In this document: positions 16,767-27,148 of the stretch, piece by piece | Numbering within the stretch: the first letter of the stretch is position 1 | Layout of the letters: every line of letters begins with the position of its first letter | Origin: Gammaproteobacteria bacterium HGW-Gammaproteobacteria-13 | Lineage (GTDB): Bacteria; Pseudomonadota; Gammaproteobacteria; Pseudomonadales; Pseudomonadaceae | DNA length: 64,000 nucleotides | Assembly (NCBI GenBank): GCA_002840155.1 | Contig: PGZH01000008.1 | Coordinates: 400,062 to 464,061 of the forward strand | Direction: 5' to 3' | The notes under the pieces: generated by a model | The model's database searches: none | What the model was told of the DNA's origin: nothing | Seen by the model: the letters and a program-made list of their open reading frames with translations, nothing else | Translations under genes and position numbers: made by a program

Positions 16767-19259
16767 TCAGTCACGCGGTGGCCGGGCCAGGCTTGCACGC
16801 GTGTCCAGCTGACGCTGATGCACCGTGGCATGCTCCGGCATGTCCTGCACCTCACTCAGCTGCGCCGCACTACGGGGTTGTTGCAGCCAGTTGGCAAGTA
16901 GCTGGTCGCGCCACTGCGGGTACTGGGCGCCGTGCAGCCGGTTCAGCTCATCAAGCCCCTGCCGGTAGGCGCCCAGGTCATTACGGCGCAGGTGTGCGGC
17001 CAAGGCCAAATGGCGGGCTGGATCACGCTCCTGCAGGTAACGATGCAGGGTGTAAGACCAGTGATAGACCATGCTGCTGCCACTCTCGTAACTCAGCTTG
17101 GTGATCGCCTCAAGGCTCGGGCGCTGGCCAGCAGCCACTCGGCTGATGTCATTCATGCCACGCTCGAAATGGCTTCCCCAGGCCAGGTATTCCGCCAAGC
17201 CTTCCGCCCACCAAGTGGTCAGATTCAGCGGGTAGTGGCCAAACGAGCCGTATTGATTGAAGCGACCGTCCAGGTAGTGGACGTACTCATGGTTCAAGTT
17301 CCACACCTGCCCCGCCTGTACATAAGCGAAGAAACGCGCCTGATTGCCCGCCAGCCAAGGGCTACCTTCCAGGTACATGCCACCATTGTCGGTGCTGAAG
17401 CCATATAGCAGCCCGCCGAATTTCTGGTACTGCTCGCGGCTGGAGAAAATCACCAATTCCAACGCCGCGTTGAGGTCATCGGCAACCGGCGTCCAGTTGG
17501 TTTGCATGATGCGATGGAAGTCCTGCTCCTGCTTGCCCAGGCTCTGACAGATGTCCAGCATTTGCGTCTGGCTCAATGGCTGTGAACGTACCTTCAGCGT
17601 GGGACCGCAGACGTGCGTTTGCGGCAACACCTGAGCGATTTCAAACTTGTAGCACAGCCCGTTGAACAGGCTGCTGCACGCACCGTCAACATCTGCACGG
17701 TAGGCGTAGTCCACGTAATAGCTGCGGAAGTTGCTCTTCAGCTCCAGATCATCCAGCACCCCTTGCCCGAGATGCGCCTGCATCACCTGGCGTACTGCAC
17801 GGTTGCTGCCCTCACGCCAGACGCCATCACTCAGCTGGGCAAGTTTGCCCAAGGCCTCAATGGCGTTCATTACGATAAAGCCATCGCGATTGAGCCACAG
17901 CGCATTGCGGCTGCTGGCCAGTTGGGCGATCGCGTCTGGAAAGCGGCTGTCCTGGATCAACGCGCTGCGTAATGCGCCTTCGGCCCAGCCAAAACGGTCA
18001 AACAGGTTCAAAGTCTCGAATACTGCATCACCGTAACTGCGCTCCTTGCTCAGCTGCGCGGTACTGGTGAAATGCTGCAGTAGCGCCTGCAAACGCGGCA
18101 GGTGCCGCACGATACCGGCACTGGCTTGCGGTGTAGCCATCAGCGCACCCAGACCGACGACATAACCTTCGATTACCTCACCCGAGGCCTTCTGGTAGGT
18201 CAGCAATTCACGCATGTTCGACACCTGGAACAGCGCGTGCTCCAGCATGCTCAACTGCGCCGCAGTGGCCTTGCTGAAACCCAGGAAGTAGTTATAGGCA
18301 CGCACGTAGTACAACAGCTTGTTCAGGTCAGGGTCCTGAATCTGTTGCTGGCGGGCCAGGAAGTCGATGGCGGCCAATACCGCCTCCAGACGTCCAGCCT
18401 TGGCATGCTGGAAATGCTCCACGAAGAACTCGTTCTCCAGTACCTCACGGACCATTGGCGAGAAATCCGCTTTGCTCCGCAGCGAAGGGTCCAGCGGCGG
18501 CAGGGTCGGCTGCACCGGCGGTTGCGGCGTAACCGGCGGCTCTATCGGGGGCTGCACCGGTGGTGTAACGGGAGGTGTAACCGGCGGCTGTGGCTGTGCC
18601 CCGCTACGCAGCTGCAGACGAACCTGAGTAATACCAGAATGGGCATGCTTGCTGTCCCTGATCTGGTAGCTGAAGCTGTCCTCGGCGTTCTGCTCACGAT
18701 AGGCCCGATAGCTGTAGCGCCCGGTTTTACCATCCAGCTTGAGGCTACCCAGGCGTGGGTAATCAATGATGCTGAACGTCAACGGGTCGCGGTCCGCATC
18801 CCGCCCCAACAGAGTCGCTTCAAACAGCGTATTGGTACTCACAGCCAGAACCTGGCTGGTCGCCTCTGGCGCACGATTACCAGCGCTGCCGTCTGCAGGC
18901 AACAGGTTAAGCTGCACCACGGCAGGTACCGACCAGCTCTTGCCATCGGTAGCGCGGTATTCAAATTCGTCGTAATGGCCAGGGGCGCTGGCAGTCGGCT
19001 GATACTCATAACGCCCAGTGTTCCAATCCAGCTGAATACGGCCGTACTTGGGCTGCTTGGTAATCGCAAACGTGATCCGCTCGCCTTGCGCATCGCGCGC
19101 CCAGATCCAGCTGGCATTCACCTTACCCGCGGCGATGTGCTCACTGTGTCCCCGCACTTCAGGGGCCTGGTTAACCTCAGCAAGCGCGGCGCTCAGTGGC
19201 GTCAAAGCCAGGATTAGTGCGCAGGCGTGCAGGTCTTTTCTGATTATTTTTCTGAACAT
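16767..19259 (-). CDS. Secreted collagenase-like metalloprotease (peptidase M9)
   Basis: 830 residues with a signal peptide (ending LSAALA). Two tandem cadherin/Ig-like repeats follow (about residues 30-115 and 120-210), each with a GRYxYxP/A and EFEY or SFSY pattern. Next comes a proline linker of PVTPPV/PPIEPP type (about 215-255) and then the M9 collagenase body. The catalytic zinc site is HEYVH near residue 655, with the third ligand Glu in WWAEGLAEYLAWG. It should cleave collagen or similar proteins outside the cell. Ig-like domains sit before the catalytic body rather than after it as in clostridial enzymes. I chose the ATG at 19259 on the signal peptide; the ribosome binding site is weak. 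Confidence 0.88.
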   Translation of the reverse strand: MFRKIIRKDLHACALILALTPLSAALAEVNQAPEVRGHSEHIAAGKVNASWIWARDAQGERITFAITKQPKYGRIQLDWNTGRYEYQPTASAPGHYDEFEYRATDGKSWSVPAVVQLNLLPADGSAGNRAPEATSQVLAVSTNTLFEATLLGRDADRDPLTFSIIDYPRLGSLKLDGKTGRYSYRAYREQNAEDSFSYQIRDSKHAHSGITQVRLQLRSGAQPQPPVTPPVTPPVQPPIEPPVTPQPPVQPTLPPLDPSLRSKADFSPMVREVLENEFFVEHFQHAKAGRLEAVLAAIDFLARQQQIQDPDLNKLLYYVRAYNYFLGFSKATAAQLSMLEHALFQVSNMRELLTYQKASGEVIEGYVVGLGALMATPQASAGIVRHLPRLQALLQHFTSTAQLSKERSYGDAVFETLNLFDRFGWAEGALRSALIQDSRFPDAIAQLASSRNALWLNRDGFIVMNAIEALGKLAQLSDGVWREGSNRAVRQVMQAHLGQGVLDDLELKSNFRSYYVDYAYRADVDGACSSLFNGLCYKFEIAQVLPQTHVCGPTLKVRSQPLSQTQMLDICQSLGKQEQDFHRIMQTNWTPVADDLNAALELVIFSSREQYQKFGGLLYGFSTDNGGMYLEGSPWLAGNQARFFAYVQAGQVWNLNHEYVHYLDGRFNQYGSFGHYPLNLTTWWAEGLAEYLAWGSHFERGMNDISRVAAGQRPSLEAITKLSYESGSSMVYHWSYTLHRYLQERDPARHLALAAHLRRNDLGAYRQGLDELNRLHGAQYPQWRDQLLANWLQQPRSAAQLSEVQDMPEHATVHQRQLDTRASLARPPRD

Positions 19260-19448
19260 AGCGTCATCATCTTGATGAATAGTAAGGGGCGCGGATTCTA
19301 TCCAGCCCCCTACCGTGAAGACGCCAATCACCGCACGTTGCCTGCAACTTAGCCGGCTTTTACTGGTTAAATCCAGAATTTGCGCAACTGATCGCAACCC
19401 AAGTGCCAACTCGTTCGTACCGCAGACCCTCAATGCATCTACCTGGGA

Positions 19449-19850
19449 TTACTGCGCCTGATCCACACAGGACCGAGCGTCGACATGAAAATCACAGGAT
19501 TGCCCACGCAGATAACTGCGGTAGATCTGCAACAGCTGCGCATTAAAGGCAAAGGCGCTCTGCTCGGCTTCGGCCAGACGGATATATAGCGCCGGCCAGT
19601 CAGTGACCGGCGCATCGGCCGGGGTAAACAGCAAGCGTCCGTCACGCTGCACCAGCGGCGCGCCGGCTGCGGCGTAGTCGAAGACAAACAACAGTGTGCG
19701 CGAGGTCTTGGTGGTGCACTCGACGCGGCTATCACAGCGCTGCGGATCGCTCGCTACAACCATGGCGATTGGCGGCTCGCTAACCGGCGGCTGACTTGTA
19801 CAGCCGGCCAATGCGGTGAGTCCGACTAACAGCGCGATCAACCTCGTCAT
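19449..19850 (-). CDS. Hypothetical lipoprotein
   Basis: 133 residues with a lipoprotein signal (LLVGLTALAGC, acylated Cys about residue 17) and four further cysteines, which could form two disulfides in the periplasm. I do not recognise the family. It is a separate unit between the fba terminator and the collagenase gene. The 189 bases between it and the collagenase start hold no gene I can support. Confidence 0.7.
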   Translation of the reverse strand: MTRLIALLVGLTALAGCTSQPPVSEPPIAMVVASDPQRCDSRVECTTKTSRTLLFVFDYAAAGAPLVQRDGRLLFTPADAPVTDWPALYIRLAEAEQSAFAFNAQLLQIYRSYLRGQSCDFHVDARSCVDQAQ

Positions 19851-19866
19851 AGAGTCCTCCCGGATA

Positions 19867-19892
19867 ACAAAAAGCCCCGCATCGGCGGGGCT
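19867..19892 (-). terminator. Intrinsic terminator downstream of fba
   Basis: Perfect 8-bp arms AGCCCCGC and GCGGGGCT with loop ATCG, followed on the minus strand by TTTTTG. It lies beyond repeat copy 3, so that repeat is transcribed as part of the fba 3' untranslated region. Confidence 0.85.
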
Positions 19893-19909
19893 CTAAGTAC
19901 AAATTACGC

Positions 19910-20029
19910 ACGATCTTGCGAGCTAGAGCGATACAAGGCGAAAGCAGCCGAGGAAGCGGAGTGTACGAGTTGTACATGAGCATTCCGAGGCTGCTTTCAA
20001 CGCCGTAGCGCCGACGCGCAGCTGATCGT
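19910..20029 (+). repeat. Imperfect palindromic intergenic element, copy 3
   Basis: 120 bp between the fba stop and the fba terminator. The ends are ACGATC and GATCGT. The interior shares GCGAGCTAGAG, ACAAGGCGAAAGCAGCCGAG, GAAGCGGAG, TGTACATGAGCATTCCGAGG and GCCGACGCGCAGC with copies 1 and 2. It has no insert, so it shows the compact form of the element. Confidence 0.82.
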
Positions 20030-20035
20030 CCGGGG

Positions 20036-21100
20036 TTAGTTGACCTTGGCGGCCAACTCACCTTTGGCATAACGCTGGAACATGCCTTCCAGGGAGATCG
20101 GTTTGATCTTCGAGGCGTTGCCCGCGGTGCCGAAGGCTTCGTAGCGGGCGATGCAGATGTCGCGCATGGCGGTGACGGTGGCGCCGAAGAATTTGCGCGG
20201 GTCGAACTCGCTTGGGTTCTCGGCCATCAGGCGGCGCATGGCACCGGTAGACGCCAGACGCAGGTCGGTGTCGATATTGACCTTGCGCACGCCGTACTTG
20301 ATGCCTTCGACGATTTCTTCAACCGGTACGCCGTAGGTTTCTTTGATGTCGCCGCCGTACTGGTTGATGATCGCCAGCCACTCTTGCGGCACCGACGAGG
20401 AACCGTGCATCACCAGGTGGGTGTTGGGGATGCGTTTGTGGATTTCCTTGATGCGGTCGATCGCGAGGATGTCACCGGTCGGCGGCTTGGTGAACTTGTA
20501 AGCGCCGTGGCTGGTGCCGATGGCGATTGCCAGGGCATCGACCTGGGTGCGCTTGACGAAGTCGGCGGCTTCTTCCGGGTCGGTGAGCATCTGGCTGTGG
20601 TCCAGCACGCCTTCGGCGCCAACACCGTCTTCTTCGCCGGCCATGCCGGTTTCCAGGCTGCCCAGGCAACCCAGTTCACCTTCCACCGACACGCCGCAAG
20701 CGTGAGCGAAAGCCACGGTCTGCTGGGTGACGCGGACGTTGTAGTCGTAGTCGGCCGGGGTCTTGCCGTCTTCTTTCAGCGAGCCGTCCATCATCACCGA
20801 GCTGAAGCCCAGCTGGATCGAGCGCTGGCAAACGTCCGGGCTGGTGCCGTGGTCCTGGTGCATGCACACCGGGATATGCGGGAATTCTTCGATGGCCGCC
20901 AGGATCAGGTGACGCAGAAACGGCGCGCCGGCGTATTTACGGGCACCGGCGGAAGCCTGGACGATCACCGGCGAGTCGGTCTTGTCGGCCGCCTCCATGA
21001 TCGCGCGCATCTGCTCGAGGTTGTTGACGTTGAAGGCCGGCACGCCGTAGCCGAATTCGGCGGCGTGGTCGAGCATCTGGCGCATGCTGATAAGTGCCAT
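20036..21100 (-). CDS. fba: Class II fructose-bisphosphate aldolase
   Basis: A 354-residue zinc aldolase interconverting fructose 1,6-bisphosphate with dihydroxyacetone phosphate and glyceraldehyde 3-phosphate. Visible motifs are [10 protein letters not shown] (zinc ligand and neighbours), [10 protein letters not shown], the [11 protein letters not shown] block and [11 protein letters not shown]. The sequence is of the Calvin-cycle-like subtype found in pseudomonads, where the enzyme runs mainly in the gluconeogenic direction. The ATG at 21100 gives the expected MALISMRQ start. It is the last gene of the tkt-epd-pgk-mliC-fba series and is followed by repeat copy 3 and a terminator. Confidence 0.96.
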   Translation of the reverse strand: MALISMRQMLDHAAEFGYGVPAFNVNNLEQMRAIMEAADKTDSPVIVQASAGARKYAGAPFLRHLILAAIEEFPHIPVCMHQDHGTSPDVCQRSIQLGFSSVMMDGSLKEDGKTPADYDYNVRVTQQTVAFAHACGVSVEGELGCLGSLETGMAGEEDGVGAEGVLDHSQMLTDPEEAADFVKRTQVDALAIAIGTSHGAYKFTKPPTGDILAIDRIKEIHKRIPNTHLVMHGSSSVPQEWLAIINQYGGDIKETYGVPVEEIVEGIKYGVRKVNIDTDLRLASTGAMRRLMAENPSEFDPRKFFGATVTAMRDICIARYEAFGTAGNASKIKPISLEGMFQRYAKGELAAKVN

Positions 21101-21140
21101 GTCAGACCGGGGGTGAGCCCGGCCTGTATTCAAGTCGTTG

Positions 21141-21461
21141 TCAGGGTGCCTTGCAGCCACGGCCGATCAGGTCATCCTTGGCCGTCCAGTAGACCAGCCC
21201 TTCTTCGCCCTTGGTGTGAAAGGACAACATGCCGTCGCTATACAGCACACCCGAACCGGATGGCTCCTGAGTCAGGCGATAGACAATATCGCCGCCGCCC
21301 AGACGCACATCAACGGACTCACGGCTGCTGTCGGCAAAACGCCAGAGCACTTCGGTTTGACTGTCGCACACCCAGCGCGTCCAGTTATCCGACGGCGCCG
21401 GCTGGCTGGCGCAGGCGCCAAGCAGGCTGAGCAACGTCAGCAGCGTGGTTCTTTTCAGCAT
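21141..21461 (-). CDS. MliC-family lipoprotein (C-type lysozyme inhibitor-like)
   Basis: A 106-residue lipoprotein (lipobox LLGAC) whose mature part matches the MliC/PliC barrel: [13 protein letters not shown] near the start, [19 protein letters not shown], and a terminal Cys (GRGCKAP) that would pair with the first. MliC proteins block the active site of C-type lysozymes at the outer membrane. Start chosen at 21461, behind an AGGGAG site. It sits between pgk and fba in the same direction, a position also occupied by a small gene in other pseudomonads. Confidence 0.78.
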   Translation of the reverse strand: MLKRTTLLTLLSLLGACASQPAPSDNWTRWVCDSQTEVLWRFADSSRESVDVRLGGGDIVYRLTQEPSGSGVLYSDGMLSFHTKGEEGLVYWTAKDDLIGRGCKAP

Positions 21462-21487
21462 CGTGGCTCGCTCCCTGATCAGGCTAT

Positions 21488-22651
21488 TCACGCTTTTGCG
21501 CGCTGTTCCAACACGTCCACGGCCGGCAACACCTTGCCCTCGACGAACTCGAGGAACGCGCCGCCGCCGGTGGAGATATAGCTGATCTGCGCGCCAACGC
21601 CGTATTTGTCGATGGCGGCCAGGGTGTCACCACCGCCGGCGATGGAGAACGCCGGGCTTTCAGCGATGGCCTGGGCCAGCACTTTGGTGCCGTTGCCGAA
21701 CTGGTCGAATTCGAACACGCCGACCGGGCCGTTCCACAGGATGGTCTTCGACGACTTCAGCAGCTCGGCGAACTGCGCAGCGGTCTGCGGGCCGATATCC
21801 AGAATCATGTCGTCTTCAGCCACATCGGCCACCAGCTTGACGGTGGCTTCGGCGTCTTCGGCGAAGGCCTTGGCGACGACCACGTCAACCGGCAACGGCA
21901 CGCTGACCTTGGCCGCGATGGCCTTGGCGGTGTCGACCAGATCGGCTTCATACAGCGACTTACCCACCGGGAAACCGGCGGCGGCAAGGAAGGTATTGGC
22001 GATGCCGCCACCGACGATCAGCTGGTCGCAGATCTGGCTGAGGCTATTGAGCACATCGAGCTTGGTCGACACCTTGGAGCCGGCAACGATAGCGGCCATT
22101 GGCTTGGCCGGGTTACCCAGGGCCTTGCCCAAGGCATCCAATTCGGCCGCCAGCAGCGGGCCGGCACAGGCGACCTTGGCGAACTTGGCCACGCCATGGG
22201 TCGAACCCTCAGCGCGGTGAGCAGTGCCGAAGGCGTCCATAACAAATACGTCGCACAGCGCGGCGTATTGCTGGGCCAGTTCATCGGCGTTTTTCTTCTC
22301 GCCCTTGTTAAAGCGCACGTTCTCGAACAGCACGATCTCGCCCGCCTTGAGCTCGACACCGTTCAGGTAATCGGCAACCAGCGGTACGTCACGGCCCAGC
22401 GCCTTGCTCAGGTAAGCGGCGACGGGCGCCAGGCTGTTCTCTTCACTGAACTCGCCTTCGGTCGGACGACCCAGGTGCGAGCAGACCATGACCGCTGCGC
22501 CCTTCTCCAGCGCCAGCTTGATGGTTGGCAGGGAGGCGAGGATGCGCGCGTCGCTCTTCACCGCGCCGTCTTTTACCGGCACGTTGAGGTCTTCGCGGAT
22601 CAGCACGCGCTTACCGGCGAGATCGAGGTCGGTCATCTTCAGAACGGTCAT
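21488..22651 (-). CDS. pgk: Phosphoglycerate kinase
   Basis: A 387-residue cytoplasmic enzyme transferring phosphate between 1,3-bisphosphoglycerate and ADP. Family motifs are clear: [13 protein letters not shown] at the start, [11 protein letters not shown], the substrate-binding [17 protein letters not shown], the hinge [14 protein letters not shown], and the nucleotide site [11 protein letters not shown] with GGGDT near the end. It begins 3 bases after the epd stop, so the two are co-transcribed and probably translationally coupled. Confidence 0.97.
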   Translation of the reverse strand: MTVLKMTDLDLAGKRVLIREDLNVPVKDGAVKSDARILASLPTIKLALEKGAAVMVCSHLGRPTEGEFSEENSLAPVAAYLSKALGRDVPLVADYLNGVELKAGEIVLFENVRFNKGEKKNADELAQQYAALCDVFVMDAFGTAHRAEGSTHGVAKFAKVACAGPLLAAELDALGKALGNPAKPMAAIVAGSKVSTKLDVLNSLSQICDQLIVGGGIANTFLAAAGFPVGKSLYEADLVDTAKAIAAKVSVPLPVDVVVAKAFAEDAEATVKLVADVAEDDMILDIGPQTAAQFAELLKSSKTILWNGPVGVFEFDQFGNGTKVLAQAIAESPAFSIAGGGDTLAAIDKYGVGAQISYISTGGGAFLEFVEGKVLPAVDVLEQRAKA

Positions 22652-22654
22652 ATA

Positions 22655-23710
22655 TCAGTCCTTCACGGGGGCTGGAGTAGTCAGGGAGAGAAAGTGTTCA
22701 GCAACATCGAGCATGCGGTTGGCAAAACCCCACTCGTTGTCGAACCAGGCCAACAGATTCACCAGACGCGGCCCGGAGACGCGGGTCTGGCTGCCATCGA
22801 CAATCGCCGAGTGCGGGTCATGGTTGAAGTCGCAACTGGCGTGTGGCAGTTCGGTATAGGCCAGCAGGCCTTTTAGCGGGCCGCTCTCGGCCGCCTGACG
22901 CAACACGGCGTTGATCTCGGCCGCCGACGTATCGCGCGCGGTCTGCAAGGTTATATCCAGGCACGAAACATTCACCGTCGGCACGCGAATAGCTTTGGCC
23001 TGGATGCGCCCGCTTAGTTCCGGCAGCAGGCGCTCGATACCGCGCGCCAGGCCGGTGGACACCGGAATCACCGACTGGAAGGCCGAGCGCGTACGGCGCA
23101 GGTCTTCGTGGTGATAGGCATCGATCACCGGCTGGTCATTCATCGCCGAGTGGATGGTGGTGATCGACACGTAGTCGATGCCCACCGTCTCATTCAGCAA
23201 CTTGAGCAGCGGCACGCCACAGTTGGTGGTGCAGGAGGCGTTGGACACCAGCTGTTCGCGGCCCGTCAGGCAATCCTGATTGACCCCGTAGACCACCGTA
23301 GCGTCGATATCCGCCTCACTGGCCATCGGTTGCGAGAGCAACAGGCGCGGCGCGCCCGCATCGATAAAGCGCTGGGCATCGGCACGGCTGGTGTATTGGC
23401 CCGAGCATTCGAGCAGCAGGTCGATATCCAGGGCTGCCCAATCGATGGCCTCAGGCGTCGCCTGACGCAGCACTTTCACGCAGTCGCCATTGATATGCAG
23501 GCAATCACCGTCGACCTTCACCTCACCGGGGAAACGCCCGTGGGTGGAGTCGAAACGCGTCAGGTATTCGATGCTGGCCTGGTCGGCTAGGTCGTTCAGC
23601 GCGACGATTTCCAGCTGCGCCCCGGCGCCACGCTCATGCAACGCGCGCAGCACGCAGCGGCCGATCCGGCCGTAGCCGTTGAGGGCAATTCGATAGGGGC
23701 GCTTGGACAT
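22655..23710 (-). CDS. epd: Erythrose-4-phosphate dehydrogenase
   Basis: 351 residues, a GAPDH relative oxidising erythrose 4-phosphate to 4-phosphoerythronate on the way to pyridoxal phosphate. It has the NAD-binding ALNGYGRIGRCVLRAL and catalytic Cys in SNASCTTNC. The following segment IDYVSITTIHSAMNDQPVIDAYHHEDLRRTRSA is the form seen in Epd rather than in glycolytic GAPDH. Position between tkt and pgk is also classical for epd. The ATG at 23710 was chosen over an upstream ATG 51 bases away because it starts at the NAD-binding fold. Confidence 0.92.
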   Translation of the reverse strand: MSKRPYRIALNGYGRIGRCVLRALHERGAGAQLEIVALNDLADQASIEYLTRFDSTHGRFPGEVKVDGDCLHINGDCVKVLRQATPEAIDWAALDIDLLLECSGQYTSRADAQRFIDAGAPRLLLSQPMASEADIDATVVYGVNQDCLTGREQLVSNASCTTNCGVPLLKLLNETVGIDYVSITTIHSAMNDQPVIDAYHHEDLRRTRSAFQSVIPVSTGLARGIERLLPELSGRIQAKAIRVPTVNVSCLDITLQTARDTSAAEINAVLRQAAESGPLKGLLAYTELPHASCDFNHDPHSAIVDGSQTRVSGPRLVNLLAWFDNEWGFANRMLDVAEHFLSLTTPAPVKD

Positions 23711-23776
23711 GGCGATCTCGATGGGGAAGCGGAGATGGCTGAGCCGCAGAGAGCGGCCCAACCATCATGCAGCGGA

Positions 23777-25777
23777 TCAGGCTTCCAGCAGCTCGGCGGC
23801 GGTTTCCAGGATGTTTTCGACGGTGAAGCCGAATTCCTCGAACAGCGCCGGCGCCGGGGCAGACTCACCGAAGGTGGTCATGCCGATGATGCGACCTTCC
23901 AGACCCACGTACTTGTACCAGTAGTCGGCATGCGAGGCTTCGATGGCGATCCGCGCACCGACTTGCACCGGCAACACGGCTTGCTTGTAGCCGGCGTCCT
24001 GCTGGTCGAACACGCTGGTCGACGGCATCGAGACCACACGCACCTGGCGGCCCTGCTCTTCCAGCTTGGCGGCAGCCTGCATGGCCAGGCCGATTTCCGA
24101 ACCGGTGGCGATCAGGATCAGTTCCGGCTCGCCAGCGCAGTCTTTCAGCACATAGCCACCACGCGCGACATCAGCCAGCTGCTGGGCGCTGCGGGCCTGG
24201 TGCGGTAGGTTCTGCCGGCTGAAGATCAGTGCGGACGGGCCGTCGTTGCGCTCGATGGCGTATTTCCAGGCCACTGCCGACTCCACGGCGTCGCATGGGC
24301 GCCAGGTGTCGAGGTTCGGCGTGCCACGCAGGCTGGCCAGCTGCTCGATTGGCTGGTGGGTAGGGCCGTCTTCGCCGAGGCCGATGGAGTCGTGGGTAAA
24401 CACGAACAGCACACGCTGCTTCATCAGCGCGGCCATGCGCACGGCGTTGCGCGCGTATTCCATAAAGATCAGGAAGGTCGCGCCGTACGGCACGAAACCG
24501 CCATGCAGGGCCACGCCGTTCATGATCGCGCTCATGCCGAACTCGCGCACGCCGTAGAACATGTAGTTGCCGGAGGCATCGTCAGCCGACACGCCCTTGC
24601 AGCCTTTCCACAGGGTCAGGTTGGAGCCGGCCAGGTCCGCCGAACCGCCGAGGAATTCCGGCAGCAGTGGGCCGAAAGCGTTCAGCGCATTCTGGCTGGC
24701 CTTGCGGCTGGCGATGGTTTCGCCCTTCTCAGCAACTTCCTGAACATAGGCAGCGGCTTTGGCGGCGAAATCGGCGGGCAGCTCACCGGCGACGCGGCGT
24801 TTGAACTCGCTGGCCAGCTCCGGATAGGCGGCGGCGTAGGCAGCAAAGCGCTCGTTCCACTCGGCCTCGGCGGCAGCACCGGCAGCCTTGGCGTCCCACT
24901 CGGCGTAGATGTCGGCCGGGATTTCGAACGGGCCATGGTTCCAGCCTAGGGTGGCGCGGGTCAGGGCGATTTCATCGTTGCCCAGCGGTGCGCCGTGGCA
25001 CTCTTCCTTGCCCTGCTTGTTCGGCGAACCGAAGCCGATGGTGGTCTTGCAGCAGATCAGGGTCGGACGGTCGCTGGTCTTGCGCGCGGTCTCGATGGCG
25101 ATCTTGATTTCGTCGGCGTCGTGGCCGTCGACATTGCGAATCACCTGCCAGCCGTAGGCTTCGAAGCGCGCCGGGGTGTCGTCGGTGAACCAGCCATGCA
25201 CTTCGCCGTCGATGGAGATGCCGTTGTCGTCATAAAACGCCACCAGCTTGCCCAGACCGAGGGTGCCGGCCAGCGAGCAGACTTCATGGCTGATGCCTTC
25301 CATCATGCAGCCGTCGCCGAGGAAGGCGTAGGTGAAGTGGTCAACGATCTGGTGGCCGTCGCGGTTGAACTGCGCGCCCAGCACTTTTTCGGCGATGGCG
25401 AAACCCACGGCATTGGCGATGCCCTGGCCCAGCGGGCCGGTGGTGGTTTCCACACCAGGGGTGTAGCCGTATTCCGGGTGGCCCGGGGTGCGGCTGTGCA
25501 GCTGGCGGAAGTTTTTCAGGTCTTCGATGCCCAGGTCGTAACCGGTCAGGTGCAGCAGCGAGTAGATCAGCATCGAACCGTGGCCGTTGGACAGAACAAA
25601 GCGGTCACGGTCAGCGAATTTCGGATTGCTTGGATTGTGCTTGAGGAAATCACGCCACAGCACTTCGGCGATATCCGCCATACCCATCGGGGCACCGGGG
25701 TGGCCGCTGTTGGCTTTCTGCACGGCATCCATGCTCAGGGCACGAATGGCATTGGCTCGCTCACGACGGCTGGGCAT
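23777..25777 (-). CDS. tkt: Transketolase
   Basis: A 666-residue thiamine-diphosphate enzyme of the pentose phosphate pathway moving two-carbon units between sugar phosphates. The thiamine site is seen in [15 protein letters not shown]...YDDN; other family blocks are [19 protein letters not shown] at the N-terminus, [34 protein letters not shown] and the C-terminal domain. First gene of the tkt-epd-pgk group, 66 bases ahead of epd. The ATG at 25777 gives [19 protein letters not shown], the usual start. Confidence 0.97.
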   Translation of the reverse strand: MPSRRERANAIRALSMDAVQKANSGHPGAPMGMADIAEVLWRDFLKHNPSNPKFADRDRFVLSNGHGSMLIYSLLHLTGYDLGIEDLKNFRQLHSRTPGHPEYGYTPGVETTTGPLGQGIANAVGFAIAEKVLGAQFNRDGHQIVDHFTYAFLGDGCMMEGISHEVCSLAGTLGLGKLVAFYDDNGISIDGEVHGWFTDDTPARFEAYGWQVIRNVDGHDADEIKIAIETARKTSDRPTLICCKTTIGFGSPNKQGKEECHGAPLGNDEIALTRATLGWNHGPFEIPADIYAEWDAKAAGAAAEAEWNERFAAYAAAYPELASEFKRRVAGELPADFAAKAAAYVQEVAEKGETIASRKASQNALNAFGPLLPEFLGGSADLAGSNLTLWKGCKGVSADDASGNYMFYGVREFGMSAIMNGVALHGGFVPYGATFLIFMEYARNAVRMAALMKQRVLFVFTHDSIGLGEDGPTHQPIEQLASLRGTPNLDTWRPCDAVESAVAWKYAIERNDGPSALIFSRQNLPHQARSAQQLADVARGGYVLKDCAGEPELILIATGSEIGLAMQAAAKLEEQGRQVRVVSMPSTSVFDQQDAGYKQAVLPVQVGARIAIEASHADYWYKYVGLEGRIIGMTTFGESAPAPALFEEFGFTVENILETAAELLEA

Positions 25778-25913
25778 CACTGAATCTCCTACGGGGCTGC
25801 TTGGGCAACTGGGGGTCGAAAAAGGCGGCCATTTTCGCCCAGCGGGGCCTATTGGGGCAATCACAGATGGTCGTTAACCCCGGACAATCGGCAATTAGCT
25901 CCGGCCAGACGCC

Positions 25914-27038
25914 TCAAATCGACGTTTGCGTGGCCAGGCACGGCGCGCGAAACAGCTCGCCATGCCACAAACCGTACAGAGTGCGGCGCATCACCAGCAA
26001 CCAGACCAGCACCAGCTTGGCCGCCAGCAGCAGCCCCACCCAGGTGAAGAAGGCCAAGCCGGTCAGCTGCTGCAAGGCAAAGGTGGCCAGGGTGAACACC
26101 CCCAGCGGGAAGGTAAAGCCCCACCAGCCCAGGTTGAACGGCAACTCACGGCGCAGGTAATGCTGGGTGAACAGGCTGGCCGCCACCAGCCACCACAACC
26201 CCGCGCCCCACAGCGCCAACCCGCCGACCAGGCCCAACTGCTGCGCCATCTCGGCCGCACCCTGCAGGGCCGTCCCCTGCCAGGCCTGCGGCGCTGCCTG
26301 ACCCAGGCTGATCAGGCCCAGGCAACCGGTGGCCAGCGGCCCCAATGGCAACCAGCTGCTGGCGGCAAAATCCATATCCGGCAACTTGTGCAGGGCCAGG
26401 CGCAGCAGCACCAGGGCGATCAGGGCAAACGCCAGGCTCAGCGACAACCCCCACAGCACATAGCCCAGGCTGAGCAGCAACTGCGCCGACTCTGCAGCCA
26501 GGTGTGGCGCCAGTGCCGCCGCGCCGCTGGCCACCACTTCGGGTGCGACAATCGGCAGCAGCCAAACGCCGGTCAGGGTTTCCAGCACATGCTTCTGCCG
26601 GGTGAACATCAAATACGGCACGCCGAGCGCAGCGCCCAGGGCCAAGACCAACGCCAGCCACCACAAGCCATGAGCCAGCGTCACGAGGGCGGCGCCATGC
26701 AGCGGCACGGCAAACAGCAGCAGGCCGTTGATCACCTGCACCAGCCCCATGGGGATCGCCCCCAGAAACATCGACTGCACCGGGTGATCGAGCATCGGCC
26801 AGAGGGTGTCGCGAAACAGCAGCAGGCGTGCGGCAAACAGCAGACTGAACAGCGCGAACAACAACACCGTCAGCCACCACAGGCCTTCGGCCAGCAACAG
26901 CTGCCCTGGGAAAGACAGCGGCAGCTTGGCCACCACCTGGGCCAGCACGCCGGTGCCCATGGTCATGGCGAACCAGTTGGGGGTGAATTGACGAACAAAA
27001 GCCAGCGGTTCATGCAAACGGGTAAAGGGGCGCAACAT
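25914..27038 (-). CDS. TDT/SLAC1-family transporter (TehA-like)
   Basis: A 374-residue membrane protein with about ten predicted helices. The beginning RQFTPNWFAMTMGTGVLA is the signature of the tellurite-resistance/dicarboxylate transporter (TDT) family that includes TehA, Mae1 and SLAC1 anion channels. Substrate is probably an anion; exact ligand unknown (sulfite, malate and tellurite-linked roles are known for relatives). The start at 27038 has GAGGAA at good spacing; an ATG at 27077 is an alternative. It is divergent from a LysR gene that likely regulates it. Confidence 0.85.
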   Translation of the reverse strand: MLRPFTRLHEPLAFVRQFTPNWFAMTMGTGVLAQVVAKLPLSFPGQLLLAEGLWWLTVLLFALFSLLFAARLLLFRDTLWPMLDHPVQSMFLGAIPMGLVQVINGLLLFAVPLHGAALVTLAHGLWWLALVLALGAALGVPYLMFTRQKHVLETLTGVWLLPIVAPEVVASGAAALAPHLAAESAQLLLSLGYVLWGLSLSLAFALIALVLLRLALHKLPDMDFAASSWLPLGPLATGCLGLISLGQAAPQAWQGTALQGAAEMAQQLGLVGGLALWGAGLWWLVAASLFTQHYLRRELPFNLGWWGFTFPLGVFTLATFALQQLTGLAFFTWVGLLLAAKLVLVWLLVMRRTLYGLWHGELFRAPCLATQTSI

Positions 27039-27148
27039 CACGGCATTCCTCACAGACAATCGCCACTGGCGATCCATGACTGGGAGGTTAGGCACAGCCG
27101 TGCTATAGGTAAAATACATATAAAAGATACAAGGCATACCTTCTATTT

